A stretch of 64,000 nt of DNA from Clavaria fumosa (GCA_951802425.1 OX637794.1:744001-808000), one strand, 5' to 3'. Positions 44,090 to 55,194 are shown, counted from the first letter of the stretch. Notes: generated from the letters alone by a model not told the origin. A program made the numbers and translations.

Positions 44090-45110
44090 GCATTTCACTG
44101 AAAAACACCATCTCCTGAAGCTCCGCCTCGAACCGCTGCGGCGCATTCGAGCGGCGTCTCGGTGCCGCCGCGAGCGAGATGCACTCCACCTTCACCGCCA
44201 CGCCGTTCGACAACACGGACACGAGCCCCGGCGTTCTGCGTGCAGCAGCAACAAGAATTCTCGATCATCGTGCAACGGGTGGAAGACCGCACTGGACCGC
44301 TTCCGCTGTGTGTGGGCCGCCATCACTGCGGCTGCTGCTGCGGGAGAGGTGCGGTTGGGGCGCAGAGCTGAACGACATCATGGAAGTCATTGCGTCGTGC
44401 GCAGACAACATGAAGGCGATATGGGAGGTCCCTATATTGCGGTCTGCTCTGGCCAAGCAGAATGTCAGGCTTGAGGAGACCCCAGGATTGTGCATATCAA
44501 CCTGGTGGTCAGGACTATTGCTTTATTATTACTATTGCTCTTTCGTTGCTGTGCTGCGTGCTGACCCGCTTTGCCCCTGCGCAGCTTCCTAAAACGACAT
44601 CGAGCGAGCTGCCACACACCACTATGAGCCGACGGACGCAGATGTTATTCGAGCCCGTCTGCGCACGCTTGGTGTGCAGGAGTACAAATTCGTGTTTGAC
44701 CACAGTGTGTTCCACTCTCTTATTCCCCACCCCTCCCTTTGAAAGCGGCCTTCATTCTGACCGCCCCTCCGTTGAATCGATACAGGTCGCAGGAGTGGCT
44801 CATGTACAATGTGGGTGGGACCCGGTCATCCATGCGTACCATTTATACTCAAGGCCGACTGACCACGTCTTCACACAGCGCACGGCATGGTACCCCTCTG
44901 ATGACAACATGAACGTGATCATCTTCCTCACGCCCATCTCGTGCTTCGATGGGAAGCTCAAGGAGGACCAACACATGAACTGGCTCAAGGACAGATACCT
45001 GCTGTGGCAGGCGGTGTGCACGCGCAAGTGGCTCACGCACACGCAGATGATCCTCTTCCTCAACAAGTGCGACATCCGTCATTTGAACCCGTCTGCACAC
45101 ACTTCTCGGA
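44090..45110 (+). pseudogene. G-protein alpha subunit relic
   Basis: Fragments follow G-alpha order. First comes helical-domain sequence (LNDIMEVIASCADNMKAIWE, RLEETPG). Then NDIERAATHHYEPTDADVIR and ARLRTLGVQEYKFVFD, an intron, QEWLMYNVGGTRSS (switch II; Asp of DVGG is Asn), and after a frame change NMNVIIFLTPISCFDGKLKE and MILFLNKCDI (NKxD guanine motif). Frames change at least twice, and the P-loop exon and C-terminus are missing. It lies inside the hAT-type element, so it is probably a captured gene piece. Confidence 0.8.
44650..44793 (+). repeat. G-alpha intron/exon duplication, copy 1
   Basis: Together with 45078-45217 this is a diverged direct repeat: CGAGCCCGTCTGC..ACAAATTCGTGTTTGACCACAG plus the following intron up to TGATACAG. 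The second copy has replaced the sequence normally following the NKCD motif. Confidence 0.75.
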
Positions 45111-45217
45111 GTGCAAATTCATGTTTGACCACAGTGTGTTTCATTTTCTTTATTTCCCCTCCCCATTTGGAAGTGACCTTCATCCTGACCACCCCTCCGT
45201 TGAATTGATACAGGTCG
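45078..45217 (+). repeat. G-alpha intron/exon duplication, copy 2
   Basis: Second copy of the 44650-44793 unit. It ends at an intron acceptor (TACAG|GTCGCA) where the nested 9-kb element begins. The downstream half of this copy reappears at 54184. Confidence 0.75.
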
Positions 45218-45469
45218 CACATCAGGAAGAAGGGAAATCTCTGAGGGTTACTTAGGGTGACTTAGTGGACTTAGAATTGAGTTTAAGACAATTAAGGCAT
45301 CTAAGACACTCGAGTCATCCTGACAGTGTCTTAGTAAACATTTCATTACTGTAAGTACAGAATAAAGGTTAAAGTCAAAGTCCATTCTACAATGTATGGC
45401 AAGGCACATTAAGTAATATAAGTAATATAAGTCCAACTGAAGGAAACAAAGATGAAAGGTGGAAATAAT

Positions 45470-45690
45470 AATAAATTGCCCCCACCATTGCTCTGCCACT
45501 GTCGCCACTGTTCCTGCTTTGCCGCCGCCACTGCTGTCGGTTGCTGCTACTGCTGCTGCCTTTTGTGATTGCCGCTACTGGTCACCGCTTCCCTGTGTGG
45601 TTGCCGCACCACTGCTACTGGTCACAATCACTGCCGCCACATGCTGCTGGTTGCTGCCGCCACGGGCCGCCACTCGATGCTGGGTGCCAC
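45470..45690. repeat. GCC/CTG triplet-rich stretch
   Basis: Imperfect GCCACTG/CTGCTGCC words similar to those at 24.8 kb. Confidence 0.6.
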
Positions 45691-45979
45691 AGCCACCTTC
45701 AAGCGGTTCCTCAGGTTTAGTGGGGAGCGAGCGCAACCAAACATCGAGATGGTGGAGGGTTGGGCAGGGCAGCGAGAGAGGATGGGGAGGGTGGACAGTG
45801 AAAGAGGGGAGTTTTGGACTCTGTGGTCACATGAGGTGAGCAATCTGATGCATTATTTAGGCTAATTACCATTAGTTGGTTATGCATGGAAGATGGTAAG
45901 TTGCCGTGCCACTGCATTGCATCACCCTCGCCTCCCCAGCTCCTGTCGCATTGCATCACCGCCTCCCCAGCTCCTGTCA

Positions 45980-46332
45980 CGTTGCATCATCCCTGCCTCC
46001 CAGCTGCCGCCTGCCCTGCTGCTGCCACCCGCCACCCGCCGCCCGCCCTTCTGCTGCTACGTGCTGCCTGCCCTGCTGCCGCCACCCGCCACCTCTGCCC
46101 TTCTGCTGCCACCTGCCTCTGCCCTTCTGCTGCCACCTGCCTCTGCCCTTCTGCTGCCACCTGCTGCCCGCCCTTCTGCCGCCACCCGCCACCCGCCCCC
46201 CGCCCTTCTGCCGCCACCCGCCGCCCGCCCTTCTGCTGCTACGTGCCGCCTGCCCTGCTGCCGCCACCTGCCTCTGCCCTGCTGCTGCCACCCGCCACCC
46301 GCTGCCCGCCCTGCTGCCGCCACCCGCCGCCC
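45980..46332. repeat. CCCGCCCTTCTGCTGCCAC minisatellite, left part
   Basis: Tandem array of roughly 18-30-bp units (CTGCTGCCAC, CTGCCGCCACCCGCC). It was interrupted by the copia insertion, resumes at 51158 and recurs inverted at 52680-53075. Confidence 0.8.
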
Positions 46333-46662
46333 TCACAGCGGCGCTGGGAGGTTCACGCGATGAGTCGAACGTGATGTATTCGAGTGAACAAGATACAAAC
46401 TAACCTGGGAGGTTCACGCGATGAGTCGAACGTGAACTCTCCCTGGACTACAACGTAACAGTATATAAAGTGTAAGGGTGGGAGAAGCAGCTACGAAGTA
46501 TCGCGGGATCCGCAAAAGGGATCCGCACACAAAGGTTATCAGAGGAAACAACAAGAAGAAAAGTAAGAGAATGAAGAAGACAAAGGCGGGAGCCAAAGCG
46601 GAGGGCGGCCGTCAAGGAAGCGCGAGCCGTACCTGAGGCCCGGCGGGCCCTCTTTCTCGTCA
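46333..46662 (-). repeat. copia 3' LTR
   Basis: Plus-strand ends TCACAGCGGCGC and TCTCGTCA. Minus strand is the coding orientation. Confidence 0.9.
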
Positions 46663-46680
46663 CTCCCACTCGGCGAGGCG

Positions 46681-49600
46681 CTACTCCTCGACGACGCCCA
46701 AGGCCTTTCGGAATTTTTCGAACGCATCGCGCGGGAGCGGCTTGGTGAGGACGTCGGCGAGCATGCGATGGGTTGGGCAAAACTGGAGCTCAATCTCAGA
46801 AGATGCGACACGCTCGCGAACGAAGTGGTGCCGTATGTCAATATGTTTGGCTCGAGAATGTGCAATAGGATGACGAGAGAGCGAGATGCATCCTTGATTG
46901 TCTGCCCAGATGATTGTCGATGTCATCTGAGGGGATCCCAAGTCAGAAAGTAATGTCCGCAGCCAGATGGCCTCCTTGGTCGCATTCGCGGACGCCATGT
47001 ACTCGGCCTCGACGGTGGACAACGCGACTGTGGGCTGTTTTTTTGAAGACCAGGATACTGTACCGCCAGCGACGTCGAAGACGAATCCTGCAATAGGGCG
47101 ACGATCGTCGAGGTCTTGAGCCCAGTCCGAGTCCGTCCAGCCGACGATGTCCGTGCCGTCGTTTTTTCCACCAAGGACGAGACCGTAGGCGATCGTTCCC
47201 TTAAGGTAATGAAGGATGCGTTTGAGAGCGATGAGGTGGGGTTTTCCGGGATTGGCACCAAACTGCGCACACACACCGGTCGCGTACTGGATGTCCGGGC
47301 GGGTGTGCGTAGCATAGAGTATACCACCGAGGCACTCGAGGTAGCGGAATCCCCCAGAAAAAACATTGTACGATTTTTGTTCCTCCGCGTTGGACGGACT
47401 ATGCGCGGTGGTGAGTCTGTCCTTGACGACGGCTGGTGTTGCGACAGGCGTGGAATTTTCCATGTCATGCCGTGTGAGTAGTGCCTGGAGGTAAGCAGTC
47501 TGGTCCAATCGGATCGTTCACGCAACGCGGTCACGACGGACCCAGACCCCCAGAATGTGTTTCAGCTCTCCTAGATCAGTGATCGGAAACACTTTCCCTA
47601 GTTCTGATTTGAACCACATCACCCCTTGAATAAGCGGCGCAGCAACGGCCATATCGTCGACGTATACGAGCACAATTACCTCCACCTTTCCGTTCGTATG
47701 CTTTGTATAAAGACACTCGTCGGCAGAGCTGCTGGCGAATCCGAGCTTTTTCAGCACCCCATCTAGCTTCAACTTCCATTGTTGTCCTGCTTGTTTCAGG
47801 CCGTAGAGCGGCCTTCGTAGACGCCAGAGGCGCTGGTCGTCATTTTTCGTGCGTATACCATCCGGTGGTTCAACGTATAGTTCTTCACCAAGATCTCCCT
47901 GTAGGTACGCACCGACGACGTCGACCTGATGAAGCTCCCAGTTCTCCCTCGCCGATAGCGCTAGGAGGGTGCGGAGTGTCGTGAGGCGGGCAACGGAGGA
48001 AAAGGTGTGCTCGAAGTCCTGCCCAGGAATTTGTGAGTAACCTTTCGCAACGATCCTCGCCTTGTATTTGACGACGTTTCCGTCACCATCGCGTTTCGTC
48101 TGGAAGACGATGCGACTTCCGATAGGCTTACGACCGTCCGGCACGCTCGGTACCCACTCAAAAGTCCTGGACGACCTCAACTGCTCCAACTCAGCCTCTA
48201 TAGCCTTCTCCCACTGCTTCGCGTGCGCCGTCTTCATGGCCTCTCGGTAAGTGAGCGGGTCCCCTGTGGTGACGACTAGGGCATGCCGGGCTGACGGAGA
48301 AGATTGATTGATTGCAGCTTCGACCTCGTCTTCGGTAGCCGCAACGCCGAATCTCGCCGGAGCCTTGCGTACGCGGGAGGGTCGATCACGGACAGCGGGC
48401 GGGCCTTGGTCCTCCTCGCCCATGGACTCGAGGACTGTAGGTACGTCCTCCTGGTCTTTTGGGTCGTCCGCCAACTCACAATCACCCTCGTCAGCTACTA
48501 CTTCTGTCACTGCCACTTGCTCGTCATCGGCATGTGTCGCTATCGCCGGCGTGACAGCTGTGGGCGCTGTCCTACCATTATTTGGATCTTCAACCACATT
48601 TAGGTCTGACGGGGACTCGTCCTCTACAAAGCGAACATCCCTCGACGTTACCAACTCCCTCGTGTCGACGTCCTCAAGCCGATATCCCTTAGTCTCGTCG
48701 GCCCACCAGCCCAACATGCGACACCTCACCGCTGTCGCCTCCAGTTTGCCCCCACGCACCTTTTTGGGGATGTTTGCGTAGGCAGTCGATCCAAAGACTC
48801 GAAGGTGCGACAGACTGGGCTTCCGACCCGTCCAAGCTTCGTGGGGGACGGCGTCGGGGATACTGGAAGTGGGTGAGAGGTTACGAATATGAACAGCGTA
48901 CATTAGTGCCTCGCCCCAGTATCGTAGATCCATTTTGCTAGAGTGAAGCATGCACTGTACCATCTCCAGGCAGGTTGCAATCGCGCGCTCAGCAATACCG
49001 TTCTGTTCCGGTGTATATGGGGTTGTTGTCTCGTGTACAATTCCGTTTCGCTTGCAAAGGTCATTGACAACGGAATTGACGAACTCCGTCCCGTTATCGG
49101 TGCGTATTTTCTTTACCTTCAGCCCGGATTGTCGCTCAAGGAGTGCGATTATTTCTTTCATGGCAGCTGCTGCGTCCGTCTTCCGTTCTAGTAAGCGGCA
49201 GATGATATATCTGGAGCTCGCCTCAACGACGATGAGAGCATACTGCATCCCAGACCAGGTTGCAATAGACATAGGCCCGGTGAGATCAATGGCCAAGAGC
49301 TCCATCTTCTCATACTTGGTTTCACTAACCTTTGGGAATGGCAGTCGATGCGATTTTCCCAAGGCGCACCCCTCACAGACGTGGTCAAAGTCATTCGGCC
49401 CAGACAGAGTAAGCCCGTGGACTAACCCGTTGTGAGCTAGCTTCCTAACTGCGTCGTGGTGCAGGTGGCCAAGTCGCCGGTGCCAGAGGCGCAGACTACC
49501 GCTTGCTGCAGCGTAAGCCGCTCCGCTCGTGCTTGGTTCGGCATCCAGGTGGTAAAGGCCTGAGTCGAGCCTTGCAGTGAACAAACCCTCGCCATCCATC

Positions 49601-50823
49601 ATCACGGAGATGCCGTCGCGGATACTTCGGTATGTGGTGCCCGCACTCTGGAGGGACCCAAGGCTAACTAAGTTCATCCCTAAGCGGGGAACGTGCAGAA
49701 CGTCGTGGAGTACGACCTTGCGGGGTCCATCAGCAGACGCAAGCTGGAGGGCGATGCTCCCGTGTCCCTCAACAGGTATGTCTCGCCTGTCTCCCACTGA
49801 AACAGTATCTCCATGTGACAATTGATAAGACTCGAACCGTCCTCGTTCGCAGAACATATGTCCAGTAGCGCCGGTGTCCAAGATCGTCCCGGTGCGCCCT
49901 CGAGAGTCCGTCGCCACATAAACGTGCCCGGTCTCGCGTGTAGTAAGTTCCTGATTCTGACTGACAGCTGTATTCGCTGATTTCCCTGTCGAAGATTGAC
50001 TATTGCCTGCCTTTCGCTTGTCATCTTCACGCTGCGGACACTTGTTAGCCCAATGGCCTAGGTGTTTGCAATACCGGCACTCGTCAGTGGGCTTTGGGTC
50101 CCTAGACTGGTTCCCCTTCCCCTTTCGCGTCTTCTCGGAGGTAAATAGCGCCATCGCACCTCCGGACTTGTCGCGTATGCGGCGGTTCGCCTCCGCCTGG
50201 AGCATCGAACTGACGCCATCGGCCGTCAGAGGCTTTATGCTGAGCAACTGAACCTTTAGTACTTCCCAAGCCGGGGTCTTCGGCAGAGCGAGCGCCAGGG
50301 CACGAGCAACGTAGATGTCGGGGATTGTCTCGCCCGTCGAGTTAATCCTATGCTGTAAGTCCCGCAAGGCCGCAATATGGTCTGCCATAAGAGTCCCCTC
50401 AATGTACTTTCGAGTGAACAGTTCTCCAAAGTAGTAGTGCATGTCGATATCCATCTGGTTGTCACGGTGAAACTTCTGTAACGCATCCCAGATATCTTTC
50501 GAAGTAGTACAGTGCTGGATATGGGGCCACTGGGATATCTCGCAACCATTGCGAATGATGCCGCAGGCTGCCCTATCCCTCGTGATCCAGTCCTGGACCT
50601 CGCGAAGCTGTGCGCGTTCGGCCTCTGTAAGAGGCACCCCCTCCTTTGCGACAGGGCTTTCAGGGCGTGGTTCGGAGCCATCCACCACCATCCAGAGATA
50701 CTTGGATGCGAGCGTGTTCTCCATGTGACCAGCCCATACTGCGTAGTTCTGCCCATTAAGTTTAGTGAACTTGAAAGCGTCGCCTGAGGAAGACATGTCG
50801 AATGAACCCAGCGCGGGTCTCAT
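46681..50823 (-). pseudogene. copia Gag-Pol polyprotein with one in-frame stop
   Basis: Starts MRPALGSFDMSSSGDAF. The order is: Gag (UBN2-type); zinc knuckle CRYCKHLGHWANKC; protease ILDTGATGHMF; GAG-pre-integrase LWHRRLGHLHHDAV; integrase with LLAIDLTGP, IRTDNGTEFVN and TPYTPEQNGIAERA; RT with YKARIVAKGYSQ and VYVDDMAVA; RNase H with GWTDSDWAQDLDDR, STVEAEYMA and WADNQGCI. The frame is continuous over 4143 bases except for TGA at 47518-47520, within the RT C-terminal region. The TGA fits a CGA arginine codon after C-to-T change. All catalytic residues I can identify are intact, so the copy is only just inactivated or depends on readthrough. Confidence 0.9.
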
Positions 50824-50827
50824 AATC

Positions 50828-51157
50828 TCACAGCGGCGCTGGGAGGTTCACGCGATGAGTCGAACATGATGTATTCGAGTGAACAAGATACAAACTAACC
50901 TGGGAGGTTCACGCGATGAGTCGAACGTGAACTCTCCCTGGACTACAACGTAACAGTATATAAAGTGTAAGGGTGGGAGAAGCAGCTACGAAGTATCGCG
51001 GGATCCGCAAAAGGGATCCGCACACAAAGGTTATCAGAGGAAACAACAAGAAGAAAAGTAAGAGAATGAAGAAGACAAAGGCGGGAGCCAAAGCGGAGGG
51101 CGGCCGTCAAGGAAGCGCGAGCCGTACCTGAGGCCCGGCGGGCCCTCTTTCTCGTCA
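50828..51157 (-). repeat. copia 5' LTR
   Basis: 330 bp, same as 46333-46662 apart from one visible transition. Only about four bases separate it from the polyprotein ATG, so the primer-binding region overlaps the start of the ORF. Confidence 0.9.
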
Positions 51158-51745
51158 CGCCCACCCTTCTGCTGCTACGTGCCGCCTGCCCTGCTGCTGC
51201 CACCTGCCTCTGCCCTGCTGCCGCCACCTGCCTCTGCCCTGCTGCCGCCACCTGCCTCTGCCCTTCTGCTGCCACCTGCCGCCCGCCCTTCTGCCGCCAC
51301 CCGCCACCCGCCCTGCTGCCGCCACCCGCCTCCCGCTCCCCACCCCGCTGCTCCTTGCTGCCACTCCCTGCCCAGCTGCTACCAATGGCCCCAGCCCCCA
51401 CATTGGTCTGTGACCACAGTTGAGGGCTTGGGCCATTGCTACAGGGAGGAGGGCGCACCTGGCAGGCAGCCTATCGTGATCGCCGCCCTTGTCGCACCCG
51501 TCACCCCCATCGCTCCTGTCAGCCCCGTCGCACCTGTTACCCCTGTCGCCCCCGTCGCCCCTGTCACCCCCGTCGCCATCGCCCCTGTCAGCCCTGTCGC
51601 TGTTGTCGTCGTTGTTGCCCCTCCCGCTGCCATCATCGTCGTGCCGGCGCCACTGCTGAAGAGAGGGAGAGAGGGAGGGGAGAAAGAGGGGGGAGGGTAA
51701 AAGAAAGAGAAAAAAGAAAGAGGGAGGAACACGCACCAGCGGTTG
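51158..51745. repeat. inverted repeat, left arm
   Basis: Order: minisatellite, 57-bp hairpin, GGCGCACCTGGCAGGCAGCC block, GTCGCCCCTGTC repeats, a GA-rich run, then AACACGCACCAGCGG. The same blocks appear in reverse complement at 52185-53075. Confidence 0.75.
51383..51438. repeat. 57-bp hairpin motif, copy 2
   Basis: Arms CAATGGCCCCAG and CTTGGGCCATTG around GGTCTGTGACC. Confidence 0.7.
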
Positions 51746-52184
51746 TTGTCGTCTACTGCTGTCGTAGTCGCCATCGCTGTCTGCTGTGGCCATTATTGCC
51801 ATCGTTGTCTGCCGCAGGTGTCGTCAATGTCATTGTCAGTTGCTAAATGGTGGATTAGTGAGGGGAGAAGGGGGATGGGGATAATGACACACCGTTGCTG
51901 GCATGAGCATGGTGTGGCGGGTCAAGGCAGTCACCCAGTCAGTAGTAGTCACACATGTAACTGTAAAGTGAGAAACTGATTCAATCATCATCACACTTTT
52001 TAGACAGCATTCTACACTGTAAATTTAACATAGGATTGTTGAGCATGTGGACTCAATCCTTCCCAATTATTTTCAGAATTTATTATATTCAGACTAAGAT
52101 GCAGGGACAGTTTTTCTCTCAGTAGGACAGATACTGTGGCTGTGACTTATGGGTCTCAATGAGGTGCAGGTGACGATGGCAATG
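51746..52184. other. spacer between inverted arms
   Basis: AT-richer unique sequence forming the centre of the 51-53 kb inverted repeat. No gene seen. Confidence 0.4.
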
Positions 52185-52424
52185 ATGACAACTGCTGGTG
52201 CGTGTTCCTCCTTCTTTCTTTTTTCTCTTTCTTTCACCCTCCCCCCTCTCTCTTTCACCTCCCTCTCTCCCTCTCTTCAGCAGTGGCCCAACGACAATGG
52301 TGGCGGGAGGGGCAACAACAACAACGACGGCAACGGGGGCGACAGGGGCAATGGGTGTGATGTGGCTGACGGGGCGACGGGGGCAGCCCCAGCCCCAGCC
52401 GCAGCGCCGCCGCCTGTACGCGAA

Positions 52425-52555
52425 GCAGCCAGCACGAGCGCCAGACCCACCACATCCCGCATGTCCGTTGGCCTGATCACCCCGTTGTCCCACAGATGCG
52501 CCGTCGAGTAGTACGCGGTCGACTGCGCCTCAATCATCTGCTTCAGCGCAGCGTG
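52425..52555 (-). pseudogene. carboxyltransferase (MCC beta-like) fragment
   Basis: Minus strand reads QSTAYYSTAHLWDNGVIRPT, then DMRDVVGLALVLAASR. This matches the YS(T/S)ARLWDDGIIDPADTR.VLGL block near the C-terminus of biotin-dependent acyl-CoA carboxylase beta subunits such as methylcrotonoyl-CoA carboxylase. Only about 45 residues are present, embedded in repeat DNA, so it is a captured exon piece. Confidence 0.75.
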
Positions 52556-52601
52556 GTGGCCATGATAGGCTGCCTGCCAGGTGCGCCCTCCCTCCCTGTA
52601 G

Positions 52602-52658
52602 CAATGGCCCAAGCCCCCAACCGTGGTCACAGACCAATGGTGGGGACTGGGGCCATTG
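52602..52658. repeat. 57-bp hairpin motif, copy 3
   Basis: Arms CAATGGCCCAAG and CTGGGGCCATTG around GGTCACAGACC. Opposite orientation to copies 1 and 2. Confidence 0.7.
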
Positions 52659-53379
52659 GTAGCAGCTGGGCAGAGGTGGCAGCAACGGCAGGGCAGGAGC
52701 AGCGGGGTGGGGAGCGGGCGGCGGGTGGCGGGTGGCGGGTGGCGGGTGGCGGGTGGCGGCAGAAGGGCGGGCGGCAGGTGGCAGCAGAAGGGCAGAGGCG
52801 GGTGGCAGCAGCAGGGCGGGCGGCGGGTGGCAGCAGCAGGGCGGGCGGCGGGTAGCGGCAGCAGGGCAGGCAGCACGTAGGTGACGTAGCAGCAGAAGGG
52901 CGGGCAGCGGGTGGCAGCAGCAGGGCGGGCGGCGGGCGGCAGGTGGCAGCAGAAGGGCAGAGGCGGGTGGCAGCAGCAGGGCGGGCAGCGGGTAGCGGCA
53001 GCAGGGCAGGCGGCACGTAGCAGCAGAAGGGCGGGCGGCGGGTGGCGGCAGCAGGGCGGGCGGCAGGCATCAGCAAGTGGGATGCATGATGGCAGGAGTG
53101 ATGCATGATGTGTGGTGGCATCATGCATCATCTCCCTCTGGGTGATGATGCATCCTCACCATTCACAAACTTACCGTCATCTATGCATCACACACTTACT
53201 GTAATTACCATAGATTAATGCATTAATTTACTTGAATCGCCTGCTGTGGTGGCAACGAGCAAGCGTCGGACTTGAAATTTAAAGAAGTGTGACATGGGAT
53301 CATGTGATCATATGTTGAAATTTCTTTGAAGTCCGACACACCTCACCCCCCTTGCTCTACCCATCACCGCCAACAATGA

Positions 53380-53930
53380 CAGATGACAACCACGGTGGCA
53401 GTGGCTAGTAGTCATAGCGGTAGCAACCAGCAGACCCCAGGTGATGCCTCCCCCCCTCTCTGTCTCTTTCTTCCTGATGAAGAAATGGCAGGCAGCCATG
53501 ACAGCAATGGCAGCGGCAGACAACAGCGGCGGCAGCAGCGGCAGCAGTGGCAGTGGACGACGACAATGGCAACCTCAGGTGATGCTCCCCCCCTCTCTCT
53601 CTCTTTCTGATGACCCCAGGTGAAGAAATGGCAGGTGGCAGCAGCAACATCGCACGACAGCGGCAGCTGTAGTGGATGACAACAATGGCAAAAACAGCAA
53701 TGATGACCCCAGGTGATGCCTCCCCCTCTCTCTCTCTTTCTTTCTGTTGACCCCAGATGAAGAAATGGCAGGCAGCAATGACAGTAATGGCAGTGGCGGC
53801 AGCAGACAATGGCAGTGGATGACAACAGTGGCAGCAGCAGACAACAGTAGTGGTGGCAGTGGCAGTGGACAACAGCAGCAGCAGCGGCAGTGGATGACAG
53901 CAGTGGCGGCGGCAGCAGCAGCAGTGAATG
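53380..53930. repeat. about 150-bp tandem units with CAG triplets
   Basis: Three units share GGTGATGC.TCCCCC, a CTCTCTCTCTTTCT run, GAAGAAATGGCAGGC and CAGCGGCAG/GTGGATGACAACA triplets. Open frames here are compositional. Confidence 0.75.
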
Positions 53931-54183
53931 GCAATGGTGTAGCACTGCCTGTGTTTTACTGCAGTTTGCTGAAATGACATGATCTGCTTAGTGACTTGAT
54001 GTGACTTGGTTTGTCTTGAGTACATGCCTAAGACAAGCCTAAGGTTAATCCATAAATTGGATAGTCTTAATCTAAGTCAAGTGTGTCTTAATCTCTTGTG
54101 TCTGAATGTGTCTTATTCACCATTTTAAGACAGTTCAAGTAATAATAAGACAAATTCAGAGATTTCCCCTTTTCCTGATGCAG

Positions 54184-54222
54184 GGTTGGCCAGGAATGGC
54201 TCATGTATGATGCCGCAGTGGC
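54184..54222 (+). pseudogene. G-alpha fragment, right of nested element
   Basis: GGCCAGGAATGGCTCATGTATGATG matches the QEWLMYDV switch II block also present at 44795. It is the continuation of the second G-alpha copy after the 9-kb insertion. Confidence 0.65.
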
Positions 54223-54414
54223 CCCTGCAGCATCACAAAATTTATTGTAGACTTCTTGTCCATTTTCACTACAAAGCCTGGGCCTGAGCCCAAGCCCTCA
54301 ACCAGGGCCTGGCTCACAATTTTTCCAAGCCCAAGCCTGGTCAAGGCCTGGTCAAGCCAAGCCCAAGCCTGGGCTTTTGAGCCAAGCCAGGCCCTGTACA
54401 TCACTAGGTGCATC

Positions 54415-55194
54415 TATCTGCCTCCTCTGTCCCAACTTGGCTGAGTTGGACATTCACATAGTGTTTTTTTCTTCTTCTACCTAAATGGTAGGTCAGGCCA
54501 GGCCAAGCCAATCACCCACCACCTGTTAACTCACACTTGTAATAACTATGCCATTTATCAAGCAGCATACAAAAGGAGGCCTGTTTTCCCATTCATGAAA
54601 GAAATAAGATCCCAAATAAGAATATCTAGTATCTCTTGTGCATTTGGTGCTGGGAGTGCAGATGGAGCACTGGTGTGACCTTTCTGAACCAGTGTGACTT
54701 TTCTGGAGCACTGGTGGATCACACTCCATGGGAAAATCAATTAGTGCCAGTGCCAGACTGCCATGGACTGACCATGGTACATTAATCAAGACCAAAGACA
54801 GCCACCTTGGTCCTTAGGATAAATGGCCACTTCAGAATTGTTCTATCATGTGCTTTCAAGGCTTCCACCTTGTTGAATTTTTCCATAGCTCTTCCCTCTT
54901 CCCTCCTGGCACAGGAGTGAAACTCTCCTGTGATACCTGAAGTTCAGCTCATCCCTGCTGATGTGGATGTTCGCACAGTCGGAGGCCACCCATGGCCACC
55001 TATGGCAGCGACAGAGATGTAACTAGTGTTGCAGTGATGATGATGGCAACAATGACAACACCAGCTGCTGATGATGACAGCAACAGCAGCAGGAGCAGAC
55101 GACCACAATGGCAGTGGCAGCAGGGGCAAATGACAATGATGACACAACGACAGTGGCTGCAGCAGCCAGAAACAACAACAATGATGGCTACAAC
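54415..55194. other. relic DNA with possible PAN3-like scrap
   Basis: CpG-poor sequence. At 54956-55010 the run GTTCGCACAGTCGGAGGCC resembles 57305-57345 of the PAN3 copy. CAACAACAG-type triplets follow. Nothing else recognised. Confidence 0.35.

Larger units (their letters stand above)
46333..51157 (-). mobile_element. Ty1/copia retrotransposon, nearly intact
   Basis: Two 330-bp LTRs (46333-46662 and 50828-51157) differ at one site I can see (a CG to CA change), and a perfect 5-bp duplication CGCCC flanks the element. One continuous polyprotein frame of 1381 codons lies between them, broken by a single in-frame TGA. The insertion is recent and sits inside the GC-rich minisatellite. Confidence 0.92.
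52185..53075. repeat. inverted repeat, right arm
   Basis: Reverse complement of the left-arm blocks, with an extra 52425-52555 segment (carboxyltransferase fragment) that the left arm lacks. Ends in a long GGCGGGTGGCAGCAG minisatellite. Confidence 0.75.
45220..54180. mobile_element. nested 9-kb TIR element splitting the G-alpha copy
   Basis: Ends are a 25-bp inverted pair (left starts CATCAGGAAG, ends GGGAAATCTCTGA; 23 of 25 match). Both subterminal regions (45245-45345, 53960-54155) are rich in TTAAGACA/CTTAG words. The flanks are G-alpha sequence: CAGGTCGCA on the left and CAGGGTTGGCCAGGAATGG on the right, suggesting a decayed duplication of about 9 bp. It holds triplet DNA, the copia element, the inverted repeat at 51-53 kb and a carboxyltransferase fragment. 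No transposase was recognised. Confidence 0.65.
43732..54406. mobile_element. hAT-type composite element with nested insertions
   Basis: Left end TAGTGATGTACAGGGCC and right end its exact inverse. Flanked by a perfect 8-bp duplication GGTGCATC at 43724-43731 and 54407-54414, as expected for hAT elements. The AGCCC/AGGCC-rich ends (43745-43870 and 54270-54390) look like subterminal repeats. Inside are G-alpha fragments on both sides of a nested 9-kb TIR element, which itself contains a copia element. No hAT transposase lies inside, but a truncated one is 2.4 kb to the left. Confidence 0.75.

Noticed and set aside
45886..46403. Several 100-165-codon Pro/Ala/Cys-rich ORFs
   Set aside because: All lie in the GC-rich minisatellite and are artefacts of its period.
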